The notes beneath the pieces are model-generated. The model searched no databases. It was not told where the DNA came from and saw only the letters and a program-made list of their open reading frames with translations. A stretch of DNA of 64,000 nt from positions 15,859,553 to 15,923,552 of the forward strand of contig JASFXZ010000009.1 of the NCBI GenBank assembly GCA_032209605.1, given 5' to 3'. The first letter of the stretch is position 1. Each line of letters opens with the position of its first letter. Shown here in pieces: positions 1-12,900 of this stretch. Position numbers and translations under genes: made by a program. The DNA comes from Mactromeris polynyma (lineage: Eukaryota > Mollusca > Bivalvia > Venerida > Mactridae).

Positions 1-733
1 CTTACAGTTGGATTGTATTGTGAAGTCAGGCATGAAATTTTGTTTTTGTGTAAATTGAGATTATCAACAAATGCACTTGGACGCTGTTTTGAAACACTGA
101 CCGTATATGACCAGTTACGGATCAGTAAAGACATTGGGTGTAATATTGAACTCTATTTGACCATGATAATATCCACATGAAAGGTGAATAAGTGGAGCAA
201 AAAGAGCCACATTCACAAAGCAGAACTTCCATAGACAGATCTAGACACAAGGGAACTCATAGAGAGGGACCTAAAACAATAGCAATTGAATCAAGGGGCA
301 CACACAAGAAGGGGACAAAAACAATACTGAAATGATAACTCACCAAAGAAAACAACTCTCAACCTTTAAGTAACCACTTGTCACAAAGTTAGGATTTACT
401 AAGAACTTTATATATTTCTCAGCACAGACCTACTAGTATGTTACACACTCATTGTGTGTTTGCATTCCAATCTATACACCAAGTTTATCTGTATCATTTT
501 CTGCAGTCAATTTGTCATACAGAACAAATCCACACTCAGGGTTGGAACCTATGACCTTCGTATTGGCAGTCAAGTGTTCTACATATGGAGCTGTGCAGAA
601 GGGTTTTCCTTTTCTAATCAGACACAAAGAGAGGGAGAGAGAGACGTCTTGCAAATAACAGTCTACATGTTATCAAACTTCGATGTTATGGAGAAATATT
701 TCATTGAAATGAATGTATTTAATATTGTTTCAG
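1..733 (+). other. Intron of the ABCB1-type gene (5' part of window)
   Basis: No exon recognisable. About 527-602 resembles the reverse strand of a tRNA-derived SINE head (GGTTGGAACC as a decayed B box). The rest is unremarkable. Confidence 0.5.
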
Positions 734-963
734 TTTCGTTACGCCACAAAGAGGGATGTACTGTTCATGGTAATTGGTACGCTGTGTGCTATGGCGCATG
801 GTACTGCTTTCCCAGTGATGATCATTGTCTTTGGAGAGATGATAGATCTATTTGTTATATCTGGAAAGTTTGAAAATATTGTGAGCGAGCTGGTCCGTCT
901 TGGGACGCTGGCGAAACTTAGTTTTACGTCGGAGCAAGTAATTGAAGACCCATCGCTGCTCAG
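734..963 (+). CDS. ABCB1: ABCB1 exon 1 of window: TM1
   Basis: Follows a TTTCAG acceptor and ends at CTCAG|GTAATT in phase 2. It encodes the start of TMD1: FRYATKRD, then a hydrophobic TM1 ending in the family motif VFGEMID, then the start of the first extracellular loop. Family alignment places its first residue near position 40-45 of P-glycoprotein, so at least one coding exon is missing to the left. Confidence 0.93.
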
Positions 964-3900
964 GTAATTCTGCTGTCTCCGATGGGGATTTGATAATACA
1001 TGTATACATATTTTATGATACCATGGGCTGAAGGAGTAATTAGATACGCTTCTTTCAGCATTATCATCTTACACTCAAACTGACTACATTTTGTATTTTC
1101 GCTTTAATCCCTTGATATAATTTAATTTGAGAGCATTTTTTATAAGTATTTCAAGTTGTATTATATTTTATAACCATTATGTAAATGATCTTCTTTTTAT
1201 GAAATAGTCAGGTCCTTACCCACATGTGTTTTACCATCACCCAGGTATGACATTATGATCCATTATGTTTCAATAATTCTCTTCGCAAATTATATGTATC
1301 TCCAAGCATGACAGGTTTTAAACTACCTGCATTTGCTTCAATATTGTTTGCAAATACAGCCTGAATCTATAGGTCTATTGTCATCCATCAGATAATGACG
1401 GGGTATCTAGACATACCTGGTGACTTGCACATTCATGATTTATACTAGTACATTAAACATTCCAACGTTTATTATGTGTTTTATGTTACCGTATTTTGTA
1501 ACATTGAGGTTGTGGGGAAAATTTCAATGTATTCTCTCCCATTTATTTTATAAATTACCTCATTCTCTACTTGTAAAAATGTTTATTGAAACTTAAATTT
1601 GCTACAAAACATATATTGTTTACACATGGAGAAATTCGTCGGAACTTTTTACACTTTTGTTGCAAAAACGGCCATAAATAATACATTACGAATATGTGAA
1701 TGATTCACTTTATTTTAGTCACTTTACCAGGACATATTTTTTGCACAGTCAGCAAAGAGTATACTACTACATATATATCATTCAATTGATATTTTAACAA
1801 TCTAACGCCGACGATTTTCGATCAGTTTTGAACAAACTTAGGCAACGTAAATGAATATCACCAAAATATATTGACAACTTTGAATATAGGACTTTACGTA
1901 CCATTATGACCAGAGATGACTCTTGAATTAGCAAGACCAGTAAATTTGAATAACGACGTTCCAGCTAACTCGATTTTCGATTCCAGATATGTATTCGCCA
2001 TCGATCAGTGTCTGTATTAGGTGAAGTGTTCAGTCATTCAAAAATTTTGATTCCATACATAATTATGTATTCACTAAATCCGTTTGAATGTCGATGTCAG
2101 TACTAAAGCTCAGTTTGATGCTTGACCAACATTCAAATTAGATCAAAAGTAATTTCATACAATTTATGACTTAATAATTCTGGATACCATTTTTATTTGT
2201 CACATGTATATCCAAGAATTCCCCGAATATGTGTCGAAATCGTTGACTTGAGGTTTACAGTTCAACACAGCTTCAGTTTCATGTATGGGTGTAAGTTTCG
2301 ATGATCATTTGATTTTTTCTATAATCTGTGATGGTTTGAATGATCGGTGCCAATTTAGATGATCAGTGATAATTTCGATAAGGTTGGATGTTTTCAATGA
2401 TCGGTGCCAATTTAAGATGACCAGTGATCATTTCGGTAATCAGTGATAGTTTAAATGATCTGTGATGATTTAGATGATTGGTGATCATATTTAGATTAAC
2501 GTTGACGATTTAGATAATCGGTGATAATTTTGGTATTCGGTGATAGTTCTGTTGATCGGTAACAATTTAGTTGATATGGTTATTACTTACCGTAGATAAT
2601 TGAATATAGTTTAGATGATCGGTGAAATTTTCAATATTCATTGACTTTGAAGCTTAAATGATGTCAATATCACAACTTGTTGTTGTAAACTCCGTCTGAT
2701 TATGAAGTCAGGCTTTAATAATTATACATTTATAATTCATAATACGCCAAGTATGAAATTGAAAATTGTTCCAGATTATTTCATATTCTGCAATTCAATA
2801 TTGACTAGAATTTTAATCAATAATGCAACAATTTCTCTTTGTCAGAGACTGTGAAAACATTTCAAAACGCTCAAAACAAGGAATGCTCTAGTTCACACAT
2901 GTAGTAAACTCACATAATATTTATAAATATTTGATGTTTCGTTTCATCGGGTTTAACGCCGTTTCTCAACGATATTTCAGTTATATACGGCGGCCGGTTC
3001 ACCTAACCAGTTTTTCCTGGACTGAATTCTTACCAGTACTAACTTACCCTTCCACAAGGAGCCGGTAACTTCTCCACATGTGGAGGAAAATCGACATTTT
3101 TGTCAAATTTTCATGGAAGGGTATGACCTGCCGCGACTGGGAATCGAACCCAGATTGCCGGGTTACAAGTCCAGCGCACTAACCACTGGACCACGGCCGC
3201 GGCTTTATAAATATTTTAACTGAATTGCACTGAAACTAAGAGAATTGAATCAATGTCATTCCTTCATCTTCTCAGATGACTTTTTTCTATTCAAAACATT
3301 CAAATTGCATTTCATTTTACAGAAGGAACTTCTATTGTTTTGATATTTATGGGTTTCTGAAGCAAAAATGAAATAGGAATTTTCTATGAAATAAATTAGA
3401 CATTTCAAGGATTTTCAAATTTAGCATATTTGATTTCAAACACATAAGGCCATGCCAAATTGGAATTTTGATAAGCGTCTGCGTGCGCCTAGGTTTTGCG
3501 CTCCTCGAGCCAAAAAAAAATAAAAAAATCTAAGCTAAAAATTCTCAAATATTTTCGATATGCATGATTCGACAACGACAATTTTAGTTGAGATCCGACA
3601 ACGATGTGATTATTGTGTGAAAACTAGTCAATTTGTGAGAAAACGATTCAGTTTTAAATTAGATTTATTTATGTATAGATCTAAGAAAGTTAGGAGTAAA
3701 ATCTCTTATATATTGCAAGTTACGGTGTGTCAAATACAGCGACATTAAAGTTGTGCTGGCAAGAATGCCAATTTAATTGAAAATTGCTCACTTTTGTCTG
3801 AGTTTGTTGGAATGACGTATTTATATATAAAACATGAACTTGTATCAATTTTATCAATATGATGAAAATGAAGTGCGGAGAAATGGCCTGGTTGGTGACT

Positions 3901-6900
3901 GGGCAGTTTTGTTCTTGCATACAACTGACTTTGCCTGCTTTCAGAATTTCAAGTCGCCATAGTTTTTTTTCACTTCATTATATACTGACCAATATGAAAA
4001 CAGCAAGTTTGATGCAACTTTGCTGCAAACTCGCAAGAAAGTTTGCAGGAGGCTTGTTTTTTTTCGTAAGGGGATTTTACTGAAATCAGCTCAGTTCTAC
4101 CTCTTGTCGCACTCATAATTAACAAGATACAATTTGCTTAAGTTATTGGGTAGAAACGATGCTTAAAGAAGAACTATCAGTTCTCAGAATTAAAGAAAAT
4201 GTTGCGAATGCAGTTCCCAAAAAAAGTTGTGCTATACTTATAAATATTTGCTCATTCGTTTAATTCTATAAATACCAGTTAAGCCTCCAAACCATCTTCT
4301 GGCAGAGCGCTTAAAACTTGGATTGGGAAATACTCAACATTAATAACAAACACCTGTATTAGGTTTTGGCATGGCTGCACTCATATTTCTATACAAGGGA
4401 GATAACTCTGGAATGGATAAAGGGAGAGAACTCATGACATTCTTCTGTTATTTCCTTACCACATTTATTGGTGTATTACGTATAGTTAGGATTACGCTCT
4501 GTTGCTTTATCTTTTACTGTTGTTTCACAATGAGCTGAAGTTGTTGAATTATATATATTACAGCGGACATCTGAGTTTTATAACAACTGACACCAACAAC
4601 ACAGTGGATACAAGCATCATACAACAGGCTATAGACAATGATCTTCTGGAGGTCATGCAGACATACGCCGTCTATTTCATAGGTTCGTGTATTTTAAAAT
4701 AGTTTTGAGGTACACAAAAAATTGTTAAATGTCGCTACCGGGATTCGAACCCGGTTCTAAAGACACAGAGGGCAACCCTGGGGTGAAATATGAAAATAGC
4801 CTGACTTTGTTTATATGTGTCTCGACTCTCAGATATCTGCACTTGCTACTCCTGAAATCATGTATATTATGTTTATGTGTATAGACTCTCAGATATCTGC
4901 ACTTGCTACTCCTGAAATTGTGTATATTATGTTTATGTGTCTCGACTCTCAGATGTCTGCACTTACTACTCCTGAAATTGTGTATATTATGTTTATGTGT
5001 CTCGACTCTCAGATATCTGCACTTGCTACTCCTGGAATTGTGTATATTATGTTTATGTGTCTCGACTCTCAGATGTCTGCACTTACTACTCCTGGAATTG
5101 TGTATATTATGTTTATGTGTCTCGACTCTCAGATATCTGCACTTGCTACTCCTGGAATTGTGTATATTATGTTTATGTGTCTCGACTCTCAGATATCTGC
5201 ACTTGCTACTCCTGGAATTGTGTATATTATGTTTATGTGTCTCGACTCTCAGATGTCTGCACTTACTACTCCTGAAATTGTGTATATTATGTTTATGTGT
5301 CTCGACTCTTAGATATCTGCACTTGCTACTCCTGGAATCTTGTATATTATGTTTATGTGTCTCGACTCTTAGATATCTGCACTTGCTACTCCTGAAATCA
5401 TGTATATTATGTTTATGTGTCTCGACTCTTAGATATCTGCACTTGCTACTCCTGGAATCTTGTATATTATGTTTATGTGTCTCGACTCTCAGATATCTGC
5501 ACTTGCTACTCCTGGAATCTTGTATATTATGTTTATGTGTCTCGACTCTCAGATATCTGCACTTGCTACTCCTGAAATCATGTATATTATGTTTATGTGT
5601 CTCGACTCTTAGATATCTGCACTTGCTACTCCTGGAATGGTGTATATTATGTTTATGTGTCTCGACTCTTAGATATCTGCACTTGCTACTCCTGGAATCG
5701 TGTATATTATGTTTATGTGTCTCGACTCTTAGATATCTGCACTTGCTACTCCTGGAATCATGTATATTATGTTTATGTGTCTCGACTCTTAGATATCTGC
5801 ACTTGCTACTCCTGGAATCATGCATATTATGTTTATGTGTCTCGACTCTTAGATATCTGCACTTGCTACTCCTGTTATCGTGTATATTTTGTTTATGAAA
5901 CAAACATCAGCATACAATAAAACTTCCCTTATAGTACTACATTGAAATTAAGACCACTTCATTAATAAGACATTTTTATAAACCATTTTGAACCATACTG
6001 ACTAAAGGCAAGAGCGCTTGTGTAATGAGGAATTGTCTGTTGTGTGTGCGTCCATGCATGCGTCAGTCTGTTAACTTTTAATTCAAACCAAATCTCCTAA
6101 ACAACTCAGCCAATTTTGATCAAACTTTGCAGGAATGTTCATTGGGTGGTCCTCTTTTAAAGTTGTTCAAATGATTTTCATTCACGTCTTAATATACGAA
6201 AATTAATTCTAATTTTCTCACAGCTATTGGATGTGGAGTGATTGTTGTTGGTTACGGCCAAGTCATGTTTTGGATGACTGCATCCGAGAGACAGACACAT
6301 AGAATCAGGACGAAGTTTTATGGAAATATTATGAGACAAAACATCGGCTGGTTTGATACCCATGAGTCCGCAGAACTGAATTCTAGATTAACAAAGTAAG
6401 ATTTTTAAGTCATAAAACGGATATACACCGAAAGACTTTAATAACGCAACACTGGGAAAAACCGCGGTAAAAATGTTTTGTTAAAAAATATTAAATCAAA
6501 ACTTATCTAGTATAGAAATTTAATCTAGTATCATTCTTGTTACTAAGTCTAACACAAATCCAAACATGATAAACATAAATTTTATTGCTTCAAAATGTAT
6601 CACCCTACAAGTCAAAAATCACAAATATTCAATATTTGGTCTAGCCACCGTTAGCGTGAATGCAGGCCATGCATTTCACGGTTGAGTGAATTTCATTTCA
6701 AATGCATTCCGATAGTAGGTTTTATGTATGTGAATAAAATGAGAATGTTGAAAATATTTTGTTGTTTTGCTTCTAAAAAATATTAAACATACGAAAGTGT
6801 TGCGTTATTAAAGTATTTCGGTGTGTATGGTATGGTCTCTTCAATAAATATGAAGTGACCAATTAGACAAATTGTTGAGTGTATAATTATAGAATACAAC

Positions 6901-9900
6901 ACATTTGGGATAGAGAAGGAGAGATGACCTTTGTGACAATCTCCTGCGGGCTTGGTCCATTTGTTGTACATTGGGTTAAGGTTTGATTAGTCATACAGAG
7001 GCGTAGTGGTCGAGGGGTAGAGCACCTGACTCCAGATCCAAAGGTCGTGAGTTCGAGCCTTGCGATAAGCGGGGTTTGATCATGAACTTCAATAATCCCT
7101 CAATATGGCGTGAGTACTGGTTGGTAGCCAGGAGGCAGTCATCCAGAGTGACTAGTATAAGTTGTAAGAACTTGTTTCACAATCGATGTAAAATAAGTTT
7201 AAACTAAACTAGTCATACATGACACAAATCAAATTATGTGACTTACTAAGTTACTAGGGTCTTTCTTTGTCAAAATGTGAAAGGGAAATATAACTATTTG
7301 TATCTTTACATACATGCGTAATTATGCTTATTGGCTAGCTTTAATAGATTTAAACAAAATCTGTAAGGAAAAGTCACTGATTCCTGTGAAGTGCGGTTTT
7401 TACAAGGGTCAGTCGGAAATAAGTAAGCGCAGTTAAAAAAATGTATGAATATAAAAGAACTTATTTGGCGCTAGTCTTTTAATATAATCTCCCATGGCTT
7501 CAATGACTGACTGCCATCTCCATGGAAACACTTGCACACTGGTTGCTAAGCAACATAAATTGATCATCTTTCTTGTTTTCAGTGATATATCCAAAATTCA
7601 TGATGGTATCGGTGATAAGATTGGTGTATTTGTTCAGTGGTTCACGGCATTTCTATCGGGATTTACTATTGGATTTGTGTATGGCTGGAAACTCACGCTG
7701 GTCGTAATTTCAATAAGTCCATTACTAGCCGGGGCTGCCTTCCTTATGACTAAGGTGAGTTTGGAAACAAGAACCTGTCAATTTGTTTTAATCCAAAATC
7801 AATTTGTTTTTTCAAAATATCATGTCACTAGGTGGAAATACCAATTCTTTTGGTTATATCGAAAAGTCAATTCACTATATTGAAATAACTCTTTGTCATT
7901 AGACTCTTTAAGGACAAAATATTTTTTTTATATCGTATATAAATTTGTTATAATTATTTAAACTTAAAATTTGTTTAAAAAATAATTAATTTTGTTTATC
8001 AAAATATTATTTTGTTACATCAATATATCTCTTTGTCTTAATTGAATTGTTTGATTGAAATTTCAGTATGTCTCAACAAAACATTATTTTGTAATATTGA
8101 GAATGGATTTAATTGTATAAGGTCATAAATATTGATTAGACCTATATGTCATATATTGTCCTGTAAAAGAAAAATAGTTAAAGAGACATGTTTCTTCTTT
8201 TTGCTTCAGTTAGTTGGAATGGCATCCGGGGCTGAATTGAAAGCGTATGCCCGTGCCGGGGCTATAGCTGAAGAAGTTCTTGGTGCAATTCGAACTGTAG
8301 TTGCTTTTGGGGGAGAGAAGAAGGAATGTAAAAGGTAATACCATAACAATAGTTTGCGTCATGTTCATCAAGTTTTGTGCAACAATTCAATGTGTGTGTG
8401 ATGGTGTATGTTATGATGTAGCCCGCACTCCAGCTTGCGGTTTGCTTTCTTTAGACCTAAAATCATTCACCTTCATCAAAACATCACCATCAGTATTGCA
8501 GGTTTATCGATACACCAAAATATAAAAAAGACAGGCTGCAGGAGTATTGATATACAATATATATTCGCAACTGAACCCTGGTTAGATGAAAACAGACTGA
8601 AAACAGGTGTGCTTAATGGCAGGATTGGCAATTACTAAAGCCTTCCTGCCGTCGTCTCCTAGTATCGCAGTAAGGCACACCAGCCTTCAGTGTGAGAGGC
8701 TTTTATTGCATAGTCACTGGCCATGGAAAAAGATGAATTTGATTCTTTCTAAAGATTCTTGGAACATATTAAACTGATTTCCAGATTCATGGTTGGAAAG
8801 AATGGCGTTATTTTAATATGAAAAAAGAGATGTGATGTGTTTTGACTCAAGGCACTATTTTGATATCTGAATCATTTCAGGTACGATGAGCACTTGATAG
8901 AAGCACGGGATTTAGGGGTCCGAAAGGGGCTAGTAAACGGATCCACACTCGGCCTTGTATGGATGATTGTTTTTGCTGCATATGCACTGGGCTTTTGGTA
9001 TGGGTCCAAGCTTGCCAGAGAAGAGCCTGGAAATTATACCATCGGAAATGTGATGATTGTAAGCTCACGTTTGCTTTAAAATAAAAGTGTTTGTCCATTG
9101 GTGTGTCTATTACATGCATGCCCTTTGTCAATTGTTTTGTCCAGAGCATAACTCGAACAGTTTTTGGTCAATTGTATATCTAATTAGGGTGGTATGTAAT
9201 TGTTTAGGATTGAGCGAAAAACATGTTTTTAAATGAATACAATATGGATGTATAATAAATCATGTGTTGTAATGTAAAAGAAAATTGTGTGTGCTGTATT
9301 CAATTACCAAATGTAAGATGGAAATATATATACATGTCTAAAAAGGTCATTTTTATACACCCGTTCATAGAACGGTATGTATTATAAGTTCACCTGCACG
9401 TACAGGCGGGCAGTACTGGCGGCGTCCAGTAAGTTGTTCCATCCATAACTTAAGGAGCACTTGTCCAATCATCACCAAATTTAGTCAAAATTTGTATGGG
9501 CATAATATCTCGATAACCAGCCATATCACTCCAGTTACTCAGGAGTTATCAACCTTTAATTATAGAAATTACCTAAAATTTGTCTTGTTTTAACTCTGAG
9601 CTCTGACTTAGGACGGCTTACTTTGTAACAGGTTCCACTCTTATTTTACAGGTATTTTTTGCGGTGCTTATCGGTGCATTTTCACTGGGCAGTGCTGCGC
9701 CACCATTGCAAAGTTTAGCTGTTGCAAGAGCATCTGCGTTCATTGTGTATGAGCTCATCGAATTGGTTAGTCAGAGGAAATATCTTTTACTACAGTTTAT
9801 TAAATCAAAATCACTTATAACTTGAGTGTTCCAGATATGGTTATGTTTTATTGAGTTTTAATGCAATTTTTCAACATTTGTTCAGTTACATATGGTGGTC

Positions 9901-12900
9901 GATTGACCTAACCAGTTTTCCCAGAATTAATAATCAACCAGTACTAATTTGCCTTACTGCAAGCATCAAACAACTTCTCCACATGAATCAGAGGTAGAGG
10001 ACTAATGACCGAAACCAAATGTCACGAAAGACATTACCTGCTCTGCCCTAGACTCGAACCTGGACCAACTGGGTGACAGCTCAGCTCTACCAGCTGAGGC
10101 AACTGGGCTAATGTGCTCAAAATGTATTCAAGTTCACATGGATATGGATTTGATATCTTTTTGTAGTACTGAAATTATAAACAAAGGGGAAAATATGTAA
10201 GAAATATGATCCTTAGCCAACCTTCACATGCTCAGCTGTGGACACTGTCCAGGTGGCTCACACAGTTAAGTTAATTACTGCGCATGTAAGTTCAAACCAC
10301 AGACATATGTTTGCTATACATAATGATTTGACTGAATATATCTCATCTTAATCACTTGAGTAAGTTAATGTTCGTAGAATCGCCACTAATGGCAATAAGC
10401 ATGAACTATACCCTTGTGTAGCTGTGTATTACTGACATACTGTAAAATACAGCTTAAAACCTGGTTTGTAATATTCTTCAGACCCTTTAATTTGGTAGTC
10501 TTGTTCACAGAAGATTGTCACAAGTTCTCTCCCTTTATCCCTTCTATAGTATAGTAGAGAACTTGTGACAACCTGTGCTTGTTAATTCTTACAGAGCGAG
10601 CTCTCCAAAGAGGCCCTTCATTGAGTACCGACCTCTTAACAGCAATATTATCCATCTCCTATTATAATCTACAAACATGTATGCCCAATTTAACCTCTCT
10701 AGAGCAAAAACCTCTCAGTTGAAATTTGCTACTCCCAGAAGGTGTTTTTGGAGAGGTTGCCCTGTACTACAAATTGTTAATTGTACAGTAATTTCCAGCT
10801 TGCTGTGTTATTTGTATGCATTAGATATAAGTTTTGAATGAAAATTGACTTGTTGTTTCATTTCATTCAGGTTCCACCAATAGATAGCTATTCAGAGAGT
10901 GGACAAAAACTCGAGAATTTCCAAGGCAAAATTGCGATACAAGGTTTGAAGTTCAATTATCCCTCCAGACCGGATGTCAAGGTAATTGCAGGCATATATA
11001 TTGATACATGCCTTTGGAGCCTTTCTGTAAACACCCCTATCACTACCTCATAGAAATATAATGGAAGATACTTATTTTGACCAGAGTTTTGTCATGTTTG
11101 TAAAAAAATTGATTACAATTATCAAAATATTGTCTAAATGCGTACGCATGTGTGAGTTTAAACCCGCCCTCTCCAACACTTTGACTTTAGCATCTGAAGA
11201 ACAAATGAGTTCGGATCCAAAAAGCACGGACCATGCTTATTCGACAACCTTCTATCTGAATACTTGGTATCATCTGAAATAAATATCAGGTCCCGATGTA
11301 TATTCTTAGGCACGTCAAATTGAAATGAACTATTCAAAACCATGCATTTTTTAAAATAAATTTCGAACCCGATGAATTCGAATGAGTGAGGTGCGACTGT
11401 ATTTTATTTGAGAAACATGTCAATTTGAGAAATAGGTGATACTGGGTTCTGTGACATCAGATAAATGGAACTCAACTGTGAAATGTTTATATAAATGTTT
11501 ACACGCAGGTTCTACAAGGGGTCAGTCTGGAGATTAACCGAGGTCAGACTGTTGCGTTGGTTGGATCAAGTGGATGTGGTAAATCTACTATAGTTCAGCT
11601 TGTACAGAGATTCTACGATCCCGAGGAAGGAAGGGTATGTGTAACTCACGAAGCACAGAATTCAGATGTAGTCATATTTCTTAAGCTATAAGTTGAACCC
11701 ATGGATCATATTCTAAGATTTATTTTTTAATTTCGACTACGGTTATTCACATTTCATGTATAGTTTTCAACACAAACAAGATGTTATGGACACTTCAAAA
11801 TGTTCCAAATTGAACTGAAATAAGCTGTGGGACTTGAGTGTGCTCAGTATTTTTGCAGGCTTTATATGTATATTCTATATGCTAATCCAGCCTTAAGGCG
11901 TGGTCCTATTTTAATTGCTTGATATCTAATAAAATACATAGATTGGAACATAATGAGTTTGGCAGAATATTTCTTTATTATGTTTTTTCTTCTATTGAAG
12001 ACAATATTAAAAGCTGTCCTTTAAAACAAACCTTTTTTCAATAAATATTAAAATTATGGATTTATGTTTGTTAAACCGGGCCATGGACACCAGAAAATAT
12101 CTTCGCAAATTCTGGAAATGCACGTTGAATGTGCTGTTGTCTCATAAATCTCCATTCTCACCTTAACGAATTTTACTTCTTTCTTGATTTCAGATATTGA
12201 TTGATGGAGTGGACTTGAAGGATATTAACATTAAATGGTGGCGAGAACATATCGGCATCGTGAGCCAGGAACCTGTGCTTTTTGGTACCTCAATTGCGGA
12301 GAACATTCGTTATGGACGTGAGAGTGTCTCGCAAGAGGAAATTGAGGCCGCCAGTATACTGGCGAATGCTCATGATTTTATTAGCGCATTACCCGAGGTA
12401 ATCAACCTCTTGTATAAATATATTGGTCCCTAAGGAAACTTCAATATTTGTGAACATTAGTTCCTATTGTCAATTCTAATTATGTTATTATCGTGCAAAC
12501 AAGAATCCCGAGCAAACAGTGGGATGCGCCTGTATCACATTACACGCATTTTTTTACCAGTAAACATGGCAAAAAGGGATAGCTTAAGTTTAGTGCGGCA
12601 TTGCAGTATGATTTCTTGAAGGGATATATAAATAATTCTACTGTAAAGTTGCAGTTATTAGCATATTATGATCTAACTTAGTCATCTAACTCCTGTCATT
12701 GTTAATCAGAGATCAAATTCACAAACTTAGTTAGGTTGTTTCATCATCCAACCATATGAAGTTCCCTAAAGGTATTGTGCAGGTATTCAACAAGTATACA
12801 GTTCATCTATACGTATTGTAAAAATTTAGGTGAGTTTTATTTTGTAAACTTGTACATCTTATCACATCTTTATGAAGCTCAGTCAGAATACACAAATGAA

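Noticed and set aside
3129..3203. Apparent tRNA gene on the minus strand, anticodon region TTGTAA (tRNA-Thr-like)
   Set aside because: The T-arm is good, but D-arm and acceptor pairing are poor and it continues into a SINE body and tail shared with 9860-10110.
4725..5903. 392-codon minus-strand frame and several plus-strand frames
   Set aside because: Produced by the stop-free 60-bp minisatellite inside an intron of the transporter; overlapping frames on both strands cannot all be genes and none has flanking gene structure.
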